From Clostridiales bacterium DTU070 (GTDB lineage Bacteria; Bacillota; Clostridia; DSM-8532), in assembly GCA_001513105.1 (NCBI GenBank), contig LFSH01000034.1, positions 1 through 64,000 of the forward strand: a DNA stretch of 64,000 nucleotides, written 5' to 3'. Under the pieces are notes generated by a model. The model saw only the letters and a program-made list of their open reading frames with translations, made no database searches and was not told the DNA's origin. The position numbers and the translations under genes are program-made. Below are positions 56,084 to 64,000 of this stretch, in pieces. How positions within the stretch are numbered: position 1 is the stretch's first letter; every line of letters begins with the position of its first letter.

Positions 56084-57037
56084 TTATCTTGGTACTGCTA
56101 CGGTTTTAACAATTCCGTCAAGGATGTCGTCCACCGTGATATTGTCAAGCAGTGTTTCGGGCTTGACTATGATCCTGTGCCTGAGGACAGGTTTTATTAT
56201 CTCAATAACATCTTCGGGAATCACAAAGTCCCTGCCCGAGAATGCCGCGAGAGTTTTTGCGCATTTCATGACTGCAATGGATGCACGGGAACTTGCCCCT
56301 AACAGTACGGCAGGTGAATTTCTTGTTGCAAGTATTATTGAAGTTATATATCGGATTATGTTCTCATTTACAAGCACACTGTTGATTTCCCTGTCAATGG
56401 ATGACCACTCCCCGGGAGTGATAACCGGTTCAACCATATCCGGGTTTATATCCCCGCCTTTTTCATTTACCATTTTTAAAAGCAGTTCTTCCTGTTCGGG
56501 AGGAAGATGGGTTACCGTCAGCTTCATCAGGAACCTGTCAAGCTGCGCCTCGGGGAGCGGATATGTTCCTTCAAACTCCAGCGGATTCATAGTTGCCAGT
56601 ACCATAAAGGGTTTAGGCAGTTCATAGGTTTCACCGTCTATTGTGACATTTCCTTCTTCCATGCACTCCAAGAGAGCCGACTGGGTTTTCGGTGTGGCAC
56701 GGTTTATTTCATCTGCCAGCAATATGTTTGTAAAAACCGGGCCCTTTTTCATATAAAAAGTGCTGGTTTTTACATCAAATACTTTTGTTCCGGTTACATC
56801 GGAAGGCATAAGATCAGGGGTGAACTGTATCCTTGAAAAATCTGCTTCAAGGGTTCTGGCAAGTGCCCTTGCAGACAGGGTCTTCCCTATTCCCGGCACT
56901 CCTTCTATCAGCACATGGCCGCCGGTGAATAATGCTATGGCCAGGTGTTCAAGGAACTCATCCTGTCCGACTACAACCTTTTTCATTTCCTTCATCAGTA
57001 TCTCATATTTTTCCTGTATAATCCGGTTAAGTTCCAT
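56084..57037 (-). CDS. MoxR-family AAA ATPase
   Basis: A 317-residue chaperone-like ATPase. Walker A GVPGIGKTLSARALA, Walker B ILLADEINRATPKTQSALLECMEE, sensor 1 FMVLATMNP and the LDRF arginine region are complete. MoxR proteins activate or remodel partner complexes containing VWA/DUF58 proteins. It lies 7 bp after the DUF4350 gene and 20 bp before DUF58. The ribosome site AAAGGG is about 11 nt before ATG 57037. Confidence 0.94.
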   Translation of the reverse strand: MELNRIIQEKYEILMKEMKKVVVGQDEFLEHLAIALFTGGHVLIEGVPGIGKTLSARALARTLEADFSRIQFTPDLMPSDVTGTKVFDVKTSTFYMKKGPVFTNILLADEINRATPKTQSALLECMEEGNVTIDGETYELPKPFMVLATMNPLEFEGTYPLPEAQLDRFLMKLTVTHLPPEQEELLLKMVNEKGGDINPDMVEPVITPGEWSSIDREINSVLVNENIIRYITSIILATRNSPAVLLGASSRASIAVMKCAKTLAAFSGRDFVIPEDVIEIIKPVLRHRIIVKPETLLDNITVDDILDGIVKTVAVPR

Positions 57038-57044
57038 ATGATTT

Positions 57045-58061
57045 TCATCCCTTTCTCATGATTTGGCTGCTTTTATTTATCTCATGTTCAAGTTTTTCAA
57101 GGCCAAGAACCATCTTTCTGAGTTCATTTCTGCTCAGTTCGCCTTTTCTCAGGTAATACTCGCATTCTGCAAGCAATCTCAGGGCTTTATCCCTGTAAGC
57201 GCTGTTCATCGACAAATACCTTCCGTATTTACGGGTGAAACTGCCGTAGTAGTTCGACAATACCAGCGGGTAAGCCTTCATTCTCTGGTAAAGACCTGAA
57301 AGTGCCCTGACCACTTCATTTTCAGGCCTCAACACCATTATCCTATCGCTCCGCACCCGCCCGAAGGGTTTCCAGCCTCTTACTGTAAAAAGCAGAACAG
57401 CCAGTACAAGCTGTATTAATACCAGCTGCCCGGCATACCCGATTAAATCCCATATATGCGGTGACGGAACCTGCATGAAATGGAAATACTCATTGAACAT
57501 CACTTTTGGGTTGTTTATCCTGGTAAGCACATTAATAAACGCAACCGCCGCGTCCGATGCGGAAATGTTTTCGTTCAGAAAACCGTCGGCGCTGTCCATC
57601 ACACATACCAGCCCGTTTTCGAGCCAGTACCATGTGGCCGTGATATTCCCGATTGCCGTAACCTCGTGCCGGCTCATATGCTCAGCGATAAAGTCAAAAA
57701 TCCACAGGTTGCCTATATTCCTTTCGTCAATAATCAATACGAGTGTATTGCCGTTTCCAAGCCATTGTTTCAGAGCCTGTTCCTCCCCGGGTTCATTGAA
57801 CAGCGCGGGTATTGGACGGTAAGCAACCATTACGGGACTTTCCTTTATAAATTTAGCCGGGTAATGATACCGTGAAACCTGAAAACCGCATCTGTCCGCA
57901 AGCAGGTATAAAGCCTTAACCCCTGTTTTCTTTGCACTGTATGAAGAAAATTCGGGATAATCACTCTCATATACTGTTATCGAGTATAAAATAAGCGCTA
58001 CAAACGCCACAGAGAATATAATCAGCATGGAAAAAAGAACTTTTCTGAGCCTGTTTTTCAT
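57045..58061 (-). CDS. DUF4350 membrane protein
   Basis: A 338-residue protein with an N-terminal helix (LFSMLIIFSVAFVALIL), a DUF4350-type extracytoplasmic domain (about 40-200; SSYSAKKTGVKALYLLADRCGF, GNGNTLVLI) and a second helix (about 205-230), then a cytoplasmic tail. It overlaps the previous gene by 4 bp (ATGA). It is a typical member of MoxR/DUF58/DUF4129 operons; role unknown. Confidence 0.85.
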   Translation of the reverse strand: MKNRLRKVLFSMLIIFSVAFVALILYSITVYESDYPEFSSYSAKKTGVKALYLLADRCGFQVSRYHYPAKFIKESPVMVAYRPIPALFNEPGEEQALKQWLGNGNTLVLIIDERNIGNLWIFDFIAEHMSRHEVTAIGNITATWYWLENGLVCVMDSADGFLNENISASDAAVAFINVLTRINNPKVMFNEYFHFMQVPSPHIWDLIGYAGQLVLIQLVLAVLLFTVRGWKPFGRVRSDRIMVLRPENEVVRALSGLYQRMKAYPLVLSNYYGSFTRKYGRYLSMNSAYRDKALRLLAECEYYLRKGELSRNELRKMVLGLEKLEHEINKSSQIMRKG

Positions 58062-58726
58062 TCACGCTTCTCCTTCTGGTTCATATAAAAATCAAACCAT
58101 TTGCCGACAACAACTTCATCCACCGCCCTGTTTCCGTAACAGCAGGCGTTGAAAAGCGCAGAAAACTCCTGCATTTGCGGGATCAGTTTTTTTTCCTTCT
58201 GTCCTATTTCCCGGATATACATACGGTTCGTTTTCCATTTTTCAATCCTGATAATTTTCCTTTTGTCAAGTTCCAGGAGCAAAGCTATGAAAAGGAACCG
58301 CAGAGCTTTTGAATACTCCTTCGAGGATAAATACCCGTAATAGTTCTCCATGGCTTCATCGGGCCTGTTAAGATATTCATACGCTTCGGGAGCCTGCATC
58401 TTCCTGATCCGTCCTGAAAGATACACCTTTTTCACTATAAACCTGACAAGAAAAAACAAAAGTATTGCGGCAATCAAAATTAGGAGCACTTTCAGTATGG
58501 TCTGAAGCACAGGAACATTTATACCGAAGTCAGGATCTATCCGGATTTGAGGATTGGGCTGTTTGTACTGCAATAATTCCCTGACCCATTCCTTTATTGC
58601 TTCCCAGATGCTGCCCAGAACTTTTACCAGCGGGCTTTTTTCACCCTCATTATGGAACTCGCGCCTTTTAAGAATCTGTTCAAGTATATCGCGTATCTCC
58701 TGTTCACTGACATTATTACTCAGCAT
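58058..58726 (-). CDS. DUF4129 membrane protein
   Basis: A 222-residue protein with an N-terminal amphipathic part, one strong membrane helix (about 75-100, VLLILIAAILLFFLVRFIV) and a cytoplasmic C-terminal DUF4129 domain (YEYLNRPDEAMENYYGYLSS.., LFIALLLELDKRKII). In the same operon as MoxR and DUF58. It overlaps the preceding gene by 11 bp and the next by 4 bp, so the genes are translationally coupled. Confidence 0.82.
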   Translation of the reverse strand: MLSNNVSEQEIRDILEQILKRREFHNEGEKSPLVKVLGSIWEAIKEWVRELLQYKQPNPQIRIDPDFGINVPVLQTILKVLLILIAAILLFFLVRFIVKKVYLSGRIRKMQAPEAYEYLNRPDEAMENYYGYLSSKEYSKALRFLFIALLLELDKRKIIRIEKWKTNRMYIREIGQKEKKLIPQMQEFSALFNACCYGNRAVDEVVVGKWFDFYMNQKEKRE

Positions 58727-59753
58727 TAGGTGCCTCCGAAAACCAACGTTTGTTCTTTTCCGCCTCTTCCTGTTTTATTTCCCAAAGGTTCAACTCGATA
58801 TCAAGACCTTCGCGCTTAACCCTCAGCGTAATATACAGGGCCGTCATTATACATGTCAGCAGCGGGCGTAATATTTCCGAGAAAAGCTGGGTTACAACCG
58901 TACTGATCCTGAACAGTTCTATATCCATATTGCCTGAGAATGTATTGACGATATTGAAGACAAGGCTTATTACCGTCGGAAACAGCAGAAACATGATATA
59001 CCCGAAGGTAAAGGACAGGCCGATAATATAAAAGCCATTCCTGCCGAGATCGCCTCCCCTGCCGATGCTTGAACCTGCTTTCTGCTGTTCAATGCAGATT
59101 GCGGGCAGGAACATCCAGAATCTTCCGTAATAATAACCTACCGCTATCAGAACAAAAAACACAAGTACCGTTATAATAAGAATGAGCAGGCTCGAAAGAG
59201 CCAGGGCAAGCCATGGGGTGTTATAAGTTGATGCTATAAGTCCCACAAGCCCGAATGATATTGCAAACATTCCTGCAATAAGAATAATATACAAAACGGT
59301 GATAACCACACCCTGGATCAGTATGTATAGCATTCTTCCGAGAAATAACGTGCCGAACTGCCTGAAGCATTCCTTCACTGCCTGTTTTACGGTTTTCTTC
59401 TGTTCCAGGACAACATCGGCGTACAGGATTTTGACAATTGACCCTTCCATTACATTCTTTAGCGTAACAAAGTAAATGACCTGCAGAAGCAATGAACCAA
59501 ACAGCATTGCATAAAAGGTAATCGCCGAAGAGAATATTTCGTCGGGATTTATTGCCGTAATATCCAACGGATTTATAAAATTCCAGTATTGTTCTGTAAA
59601 TACCGGGTTTAAAATGGTTATTACCAGCATCACCGGGATATTGAATATCAGGTTGATTACAAGAAGACTTTTAAAATGCTTTCTGAACAGAAAAATCCCA
59701 TAATCCAGGACATCGGCAAAACCCGCTTTCTGCAAAGGCCTTAAGGATACCAT
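58716..59753 (-). CDS. polytopic membrane protein heading the MoxR operon
   Basis: A 345-residue integral membrane protein with about six helices, of a type usually annotated as a glycerophosphoryl diester phosphodiesterase membrane domain-like or DUF975-like protein; no catalytic residues are visible. The track start (59801) has no site; ATG 59753 follows GGTGG closely and starts MVSLRPLQKAGFADVLDYG. First gene of the five-gene unit; the region upstream carries no obvious operator. Confidence 0.7.
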   Translation of the reverse strand: MVSLRPLQKAGFADVLDYGIFLFRKHFKSLLVINLIFNIPVMLVITILNPVFTEQYWNFINPLDITAINPDEIFSSAITFYAMLFGSLLLQVIYFVTLKNVMEGSIVKILYADVVLEQKKTVKQAVKECFRQFGTLFLGRMLYILIQGVVITVLYIILIAGMFAISFGLVGLIASTYNTPWLALALSSLLILIITVLVFFVLIAVGYYYGRFWMFLPAICIEQQKAGSSIGRGGDLGRNGFYIIGLSFTFGYIMFLLFPTVISLVFNIVNTFSGNMDIELFRISTVVTQLFSEILRPLLTCIMTALYITLRVKREGLDIELNLWEIKQEEAEKNKRWFSEAPNAE

Positions 59754-59832
59754 AAAACCACCGTTTGTAAAATTTCTATCTGTATTATCATATAATACCA
59801 ATCAGAATCTGTCAAATGACGTAAAACAATTG

Positions 59833-59858
59833 AAAAAAAGGGCGGTTCGCGCCCTTTT
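59833..59858 (-). terminator. bidirectional terminator after dacF
   Basis: AAAAGGGCG/CGCCCTTTT with a 5-nt loop (GTTCG) and a long T tract on the minus strand, 45 nt past the dacF stop. The T residues on the plus strand allow use in that direction too. Confidence 0.88.
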
Positions 59859-59902
59859 ACCGGTGTTTTTGGGAGTCGGTTGTGCTATACGCTCTTTGTC
59901 GT

Positions 59903-61129
59903 CTATCTTCTCGCCAGTGAAAACCAGTGTACCGTAAGCCTCAAAAACAGCTTGAACCATGAGGCCTTTTGCACGTCTTCGGTTACAATCAGGGGTATAC
60001 TGAGGATTTCCTTGTTCTCAAGCGTCAGAACAACTTCACCGGCCCTGTCCCCGGTTGAAACGGGTGCATTGACATACTCCGGAAGCCTGACCTCCTGCTG
60101 AACCTTGTCCCTCTGCCCCCTTTTCAGAAGCACCGATTTATTGTCCTCATATGCAACGGGCACCGAAAGCCCCAAACCCTTTCTTACCATTACTTTACCT
60201 GCTGTCTCGCCTTTTCTTTCAATTTTCATTATTTCATAGTTTGAAAAACCATAATCCAGCATTTTGGTAGTCTCCGAAAAGCGCAGGCTCATGCTTTCGG
60301 CACCAAGTATTACCGATATCAGATCAAGTCCGTCACGGGAAGCCGTGGCTGTTAGACAGTAGCCCGCCGCATTTGTCACCCCGGTTTTTAATCCTGTCAT
60401 GCCCCTGTATTTACCGATCAGATGATTTGTGTTATCCAAATCAAAGGTCCCGTTTCTGAAAGTATCGTGTTTGATTGTTGTATATTCAATTATCAGCGGG
60501 TATTTCGTAATCAGTTCTCTTGCCATTATCGCTATATCGCGGGCCGTGCTGTAATGGCCTTCATCGGTCAACCCCGAACAGTCCAGGAAATTGGTATTTG
60601 TCATTCCCAGCTCCCTGGCCTTTTCATTCATCATGGTTACAAAAACGCCTTCACTGCCTGCAACATGCTCTGCCAGTGCAACAGACGCATCATTTGCCGA
60701 ATGGATTGCAACAGCTTTTAAAAGATCATGAACCGTAAACTCCTCCCCAACGGCGAGATAAACCTGCGAGCCGCCCATGCCTGCTGCGTGTTCGGACGCA
60801 ACAACCACATCATCGAGGCTGATCTTATTCTGTGCAATGGCTTCCATGACCAAAAGCATTGTCATTATCTTTGTTATCGATGCAATGGGGCGTCTTTCAT
60901 CACTGTTCATCTCAAAAATAATCTCGCCGGTGTTTGCACACATTAATAATGCTGATTTTGCCTTGATTTCAAAGGGTATGTTTTCAACTATCGGTACATT
61001 TTCCTTTTCAACCGTCTGTTCGTCTTTATCCTTAACCCCTGTTTCATCCTCAATGGCAATAACGCTCCCGTTAACCGAAACAATCAAAAAAACGCACAAT
61101 AAAACCCATATGACCGCTTTTCCCTTCAT
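59903..61129 (-). CDS. dacF: D-alanyl-D-alanine carboxypeptidase (DacF family)
   Basis: A 408-residue serine-type penicillin-binding protein that trims D-alanine from peptidoglycan stem peptides outside the membrane. It has an N-terminal signal peptide (VIWVLLCVFLIVSVNGSVIA), the catalytic SITK tetrad (about residue 85), SAN of the SxN motif, and KTG in GLKTGVTN. A C-terminal beta domain and a short amphipathic end (SWFKLFLRLTVHWFSL) suggest membrane anchoring as in PBP5. GGAGT lies about 8 nt before ATG 61129. It follows the pyrimidine phosphorylase gene by 138 bp; the order phosphopentomutase - phosphorylase - dacF is also known from Bacillus, where dacF is forespore-linked. Confidence 0.95.
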   Translation of the reverse strand: MKGKAVIWVLLCVFLIVSVNGSVIAIEDETGVKDKDEQTVEKENVPIVENIPFEIKAKSALLMCANTGEIIFEMNSDERRPIASITKIMTMLLVMEAIAQNKISLDDVVVASEHAAGMGGSQVYLAVGEEFTVHDLLKAVAIHSANDASVALAEHVAGSEGVFVTMMNEKARELGMTNTNFLDCSGLTDEGHYSTARDIAIMARELITKYPLIIEYTTIKHDTFRNGTFDLDNTNHLIGKYRGMTGLKTGVTNAAGYCLTATASRDGLDLISVILGAESMSLRFSETTKMLDYGFSNYEIMKIERKGETAGKVMVRKGLGLSVPVAYEDNKSVLLKRGQRDKVQQEVRLPEYVNAPVSTGDRAGEVVLTLENKEILSIPLIVTEDVQKASWFKLFLRLTVHWFSLARR

Positions 61130-61267
61130 TATCGGACAACTCCAAAACTATTGCTCCATAATAAATGTATGCATGGCTCATATGGGTTTATTCAGGCTTA
61201 TTTATCAAAATAACGGCAGTTGCACCTTCGCCTCTTCAGGCGGGAAGCGTTCAGGTTCAACAAAACA

Positions 61268-62569
61268 TCAATGCACCTTACCCAGGATCAAAGGCTTCCC
61301 GGGCACTGGGTCCGGGCTTATACCGATCGCAGTTTTCAGAACCCCGAGAGCCTCCGGTATCCTGTTTTCATCCGAAGTATGCAGTACTGCAATGGTTTCT
61401 CCCGCTTCCACTTTATCCGAAGGCTTTTTCACAAGTTCAATACCGGCAGAGGGATCTATAACATCGTCCTTATGCTTTCTTCCGGCTCCAAGCAGCATCG
61501 ATGCCATACCAAGTTTTTCGGCATGCATCTTCTCAATATATCCTGGTTCTTCGGCCTTCCATTCAGCCCTGAACGGGGCGGACGGCAGTTTCGAAGTATC
61601 ATCCACAACCCCGGGATCACCGTCCTGCCTTTCCACCATTTCTTTCAGTTTCTTTATTGCGGTGCCTTTTTCTATAGACTCAACGGCCAGGCTACGGCAG
61701 AATTCAATGTCACCTTTCCCTGCAGCAAACAGCATGTTTGCGGCCAGCTCCACACACACTTCCCTCAGGTCGGCGGGGCCTCTGCCGTTAAGTATGTCAA
61801 CCGCCTCGCTTACTTCGAGCGCATTACCTATTTTATTTCCCAATGGTCTGTCCATATCGGTTATAAGGGCCACCGTTCTCTTCCCCGCGCCCTTTCCTAT
61901 ATCCACCATCAGCCTTGCAAGTTTTTCGGCCTCGTCAATTGTTTTCATAAACGCTCCGCTGCCCGTTTTAACATCCAGGACTATTACATCCGAACCCGAG
62001 GCGAGTTTTTTGCTCATTATACTGGCTGCAATCAGCGACAGGTTTTCAACAGTACCTGTTGCATCCCTCAACGCATACAGTTTTTTGTCGGCAGGCGCAA
62101 GATTGCCCGTTTGACCGGTAACTGCAATACCAATTTCCTTTACGTTTTTAACAAACTCTTCGGATGAAAGGCCGGTGCGAAAGCCCGGTATGGATTCGAG
62201 CTTGTCAATTGTTCCGCCGGTATGTCCCAGGCCCCTTCCCGACATTTTTGCCACAGGAACCCCGCATGATGCTACAATGGGTGCTATTACAAGAGTGGTC
62301 TTGTCTCCGACGCCGCCCGTGCTGTGCTTGTCTACTTTTATACCGGGTATACAGGACAGATCAACCACATCACCTGAATGCAGCATGGCTTCTGTCAGCC
62401 ACAGGGTTTCTTCGGTATCCATTCCGTTGAAATAGACAGCCATCAGGAAGGCAGAGGCCTGGTAATCGGGAATCTGACCCGTTGTATACCCGTTGACGAA
62501 ATACCTGATTTCCTCCTTGCTCAGCTTCCCACCGTTGCGTTTCTTTATGATCAGGTCCAATGCAAACAT
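61268..62569 (-). CDS. pdp: pyrimidine-nucleoside phosphorylase
   Basis: Splits uridine, thymidine and deoxyuridine with phosphate to base and (deoxy)ribose-1-phosphate, which phosphopentomutase then uses. The 433 residues show the family signature SGRGLGHTGGTIDKLE (about residues 110-125), DKHSTGGVGDKTTL phosphate loop and KTGSGAFM. The track start (62611) has no site; ATG 62569 follows AGGAGGG by 7 nt. It lies 42 bp after deoB and is cotranscribed with it for nucleoside salvage. Confidence 0.95.
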   Translation of the reverse strand: MFALDLIIKKRNGGKLSKEEIRYFVNGYTTGQIPDYQASAFLMAVYFNGMDTEETLWLTEAMLHSGDVVDLSCIPGIKVDKHSTGGVGDKTTLVIAPIVASCGVPVAKMSGRGLGHTGGTIDKLESIPGFRTGLSSEEFVKNVKEIGIAVTGQTGNLAPADKKLYALRDATGTVENLSLIAASIMSKKLASGSDVIVLDVKTGSGAFMKTIDEAEKLARLMVDIGKGAGKRTVALITDMDRPLGNKIGNALEVSEAVDILNGRGPADLREVCVELAANMLFAAGKGDIEFCRSLAVESIEKGTAIKKLKEMVERQDGDPGVVDDTSKLPSAPFRAEWKAEEPGYIEKMHAEKLGMASMLLGAGRKHKDDVIDPSAGIELVKKPSDKVEAGETIAVLHTSDENRIPEALGVLKTAIGISPDPVPGKPLILGKVH

Positions 62570-62611
62570 ATCCGTACCCTCCTCCGGAATTTTTAATAGT
62601 CCGTGTTTCAA

Positions 62612-63796
62612 TTATATTATCAGGTTCAAAAAGCTCTCACCGCTAAGGCTGTTTTCGATGCCGAAATACTCCGCTATTGTTTTTGCAACATCTGCAAAAC
62701 TGTTTCTTACATGCATATTCACACCCTTCCTGACATGTTTTCCCGTTACAAGAAGGGGTACATATTCCCTTGAATGATCGGTGCTGGTTGTTGACGGATC
62801 GCATCCGTGATCGGCTGTAATAATCAAAATGTCCTCATCCTTCAGATGCCCGGTTATTTCCGGAAGCCGCCTGTCAAACTCAGCAAGGGCTTTGGCATAT
62901 CCTTCCACGTCATTTCTGTGCCCATATTTCATATCAAAATCCACAAGATTCGTAAACAGCATTCCTTCATACTCTTCCCTTATCCATTCAATGGTCCTGT
63001 CAATTCCATCGGCATTCGAATGGGTCTTTACCGACCTGGTTATGCCCGAACCGCTGAAAATATCTTCAATTTTGCCGACTGCCCGGACCTCATATCCATT
63101 TTCGCTGAGATAGTTCAAAACAGTCTTTTCGGGAGGCCTGATTGAGAAATCCTTTCTCCTGTCGGTCCGCGTATAGTTACCCGATTTTCCTGTAAAAGGC
63201 CTCGCAATAACTCTTCCCACGCCATAATCACCTGTGAGCATTTCACGCGCTGTCCGGCATATCCTGTACTGTTCCTCAACAGGAATCACATCCTCGTGGG
63301 CTGCGACCTGGAACACACTGTCGGCAGACGTATAGATAATCGGAAAACCCGTTTTAACATGCTCGTCCCCGAGCTCCTGTATTATAACCGTTCCCGATGC
63401 AGGCTTGTTTCCAAGTGTTTTACGGCCTATTCTCCTTTCAAACTCTTTTACCAGGTCATCGGGAAAACCATTTGGAAAAAGCGGAAAAGGCTTATCGAGT
63501 ATAATTCCCGCTAATTCCCAGTGCCCGGTGGTAGTATCCTTCCCGGCTGATTTTTCAGCCATTTTGCCATAGGAGCCGGTAAGCTCCAGACTTTTCAGAT
63601 CGGTGGTTGTCCGGTATGTCCCGCTGAATCCGTCAATATTTGCAAGCCCGAGCCTTTCAAGGTTCGGAAGTGAAAAATCCTTCACAAGCCTGGAGATATG
63701 CCCTATCGTATTGCTTCCTTCATCCCCGTATTCCCTGCTGTCGGGCAGTTCTCCAATGCCGGCACTGTCCATAACAATAACAATGAATCTTTTCAT
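62612..63796 (-). CDS. deoB: phosphopentomutase
   Basis: Interconverts (deoxy)ribose-1- and 5-phosphate. A 394-residue alkaline-phosphatase-superfamily metalloenzyme; metal ligands are visible in [27 protein letters not shown] and [19 protein letters not shown], and the catalytic Thr region in [19 protein letters not shown] is 9 nt before ATG 63796. First gene of the nucleoside salvage unit. Confidence 0.97.
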   Translation of the reverse strand: MKRFIVIVMDSAGIGELPDSREYGDEGSNTIGHISRLVKDFSLPNLERLGLANIDGFSGTYRTTTDLKSLELTGSYGKMAEKSAGKDTTTGHWELAGIILDKPFPLFPNGFPDDLVKEFERRIGRKTLGNKPASGTVIIQELGDEHVKTGFPIIYTSADSVFQVAAHEDVIPVEEQYRICRTAREMLTGDYGVGRVIARPFTGKSGNYTRTDRRKDFSIRPPEKTVLNYLSENGYEVRAVGKIEDIFSGSGITRSVKTHSNADGIDRTIEWIREEYEGMLFTNLVDFDMKYGHRNDVEGYAKALAEFDRRLPEITGHLKDEDILIITADHGCDPSTTSTDHSREYVPLLVTGKHVRKGVNMHVRNSFADVAKTIAEYFGIENSLSGESFLNLII

Positions 63797-63844
63797 GTTA
63801 TTTATCCTCCTGTTTTAATAGGATCCAACAATACTATTCATATA

Positions 63845-63862
63845 TTATCATTTATTTGATAA
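63845..63862. promoter_or_regulatory. inverted repeat TTATCA-N6-TGATAA upstream of deoB
   Basis: A perfect 6-bp inverted repeat with a 6-bp spacer between the divergent deoB and right-edge genes, close to where both promoters should be. It may be an operator or a chance AT-rich palindrome. Confidence 0.25.
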
Positions 63863-63923
63863 AATAAACAGCATAGAACCATAAGACGGTATTATTAGCA
63901 GAAACATTGAAAGGACAGTCCGG

Positions 63924-64000
63924 ATGCTTAAATGGTATATAACCGTACCTTTATCCTTATTGCTTATTTGCATTTACATGTTGGTTCAGGCTTCAGTCTA
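63924..64000 (+). CDS. start of a membrane or secreted protein, cut by window edge
   Basis: ATG 63924 has AAAGGA 9 nt upstream and encodes MLKWYITVPLSLLLICIYMLVQASV, a signal peptide or first membrane helix, before the edge. The family cannot be determined. Confidence 0.6.
   Translation, partial: MLKWYITVPLSLLLICIYMLVQASV

Noticed and set aside
60777-62114. 445-aa and 315-aa plus-strand ORFs across 60.8-62.2 kb
   Set aside because: They are antisense to dacF and pdp, run through the intergenic gap, and are serine/leucine/phenylalanine-rich shadows.

Overview
The window looks like chromosome from an anaerobic, moderate-GC member of the Clostridia, probably close to the cellulolytic/thermophilic cluster III clostridia (Ruminiclostridium/Thermoclostridium-like). 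The reasons are AGGAGG-type ribosome sites with frequent TTG/GTG starts, a CIRCE-controlled groESL operon, a phosphopentomutase - pyrimidine phosphorylase - DacF gene order like that of Bacillota, AddAB-type recombination genes, and a CotH/VTC/DUF4956 cluster. The genus is inferred. There is no tRNA, rRNA, CRISPR array, insertion sequence or prophage that I can support.

Layout. 1-2.9 kb: the 3' part of a very long fibronectin-III surface protein whose 5' end is broken. 3.4-6.6 kb: a TetR regulator, a radical SAM/SPASM enzyme and a divergent S-adenosylmethionine synthetase, all on the minus strand. 6.8-8.9 kb: groES-groEL with CIRCE. 9-15 kb: a DUF434 protein, then a NarL-type two-component system divergent from an ABC-2 exporter, with a perfect inverted repeat between them. 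15-30 kb: a minus-strand DNA-metabolism block with a 1,603-residue exonuclease-RecQ-UvrD fusion, an orphan HisH/HisF pair, an HNH endonuclease, a WYL regulator and an AddA/AddB-like helicase-nuclease pair. A candidate small RNA with a C-rich loop lies before the WYL gene. 30.5-33.6 kb: a membrane protein and citrate synthase, the latter behind a c-di-AMP (ydaO-type) riboswitch and terminator. 33.7-40.4 kb: a DHHW/MBOAT acyl-transfer pair, a small universal stress protein, an alpha-oxoamine synthase, an SDR reductase and a cysteine-rich protein. 40.5-48 kb: a CotH - VTC - DUF4956 operon bracketed by two paralogous lipoprotein genes. 48-50 kb: a polysaccharide deacetylase with two lesions and a DUF1858 protein. 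50-54.8 kb: carB and a PurF homologue lacking the glutaminase cysteine. 54.7-59.8 kb: a five-gene MoxR/DUF58/DUF4350/DUF4129/membrane operon. 59.9-63.8 kb: dacF, pyrimidine-nucleoside phosphorylase and phosphopentomutase. A truncated gene starts at the right edge.

How it fits together. Most of the window is ordinary housekeeping. The most notable points are the c-di-AMP riboswitch on citrate synthase (second messenger to central carbon flow), the candidate sRNA, the exonuclease-RecQ-UvrD fusion close to a possible modification-dependent HNH nuclease and AddAB, the radical SAM-MetK pair, and three enzyme homologues with altered key residues (HisF, PurF-like, the dead deacetylase). Start codons were moved from the ORF-track position wherever a ribosome site clearly favours an internal codon; the entries say so.
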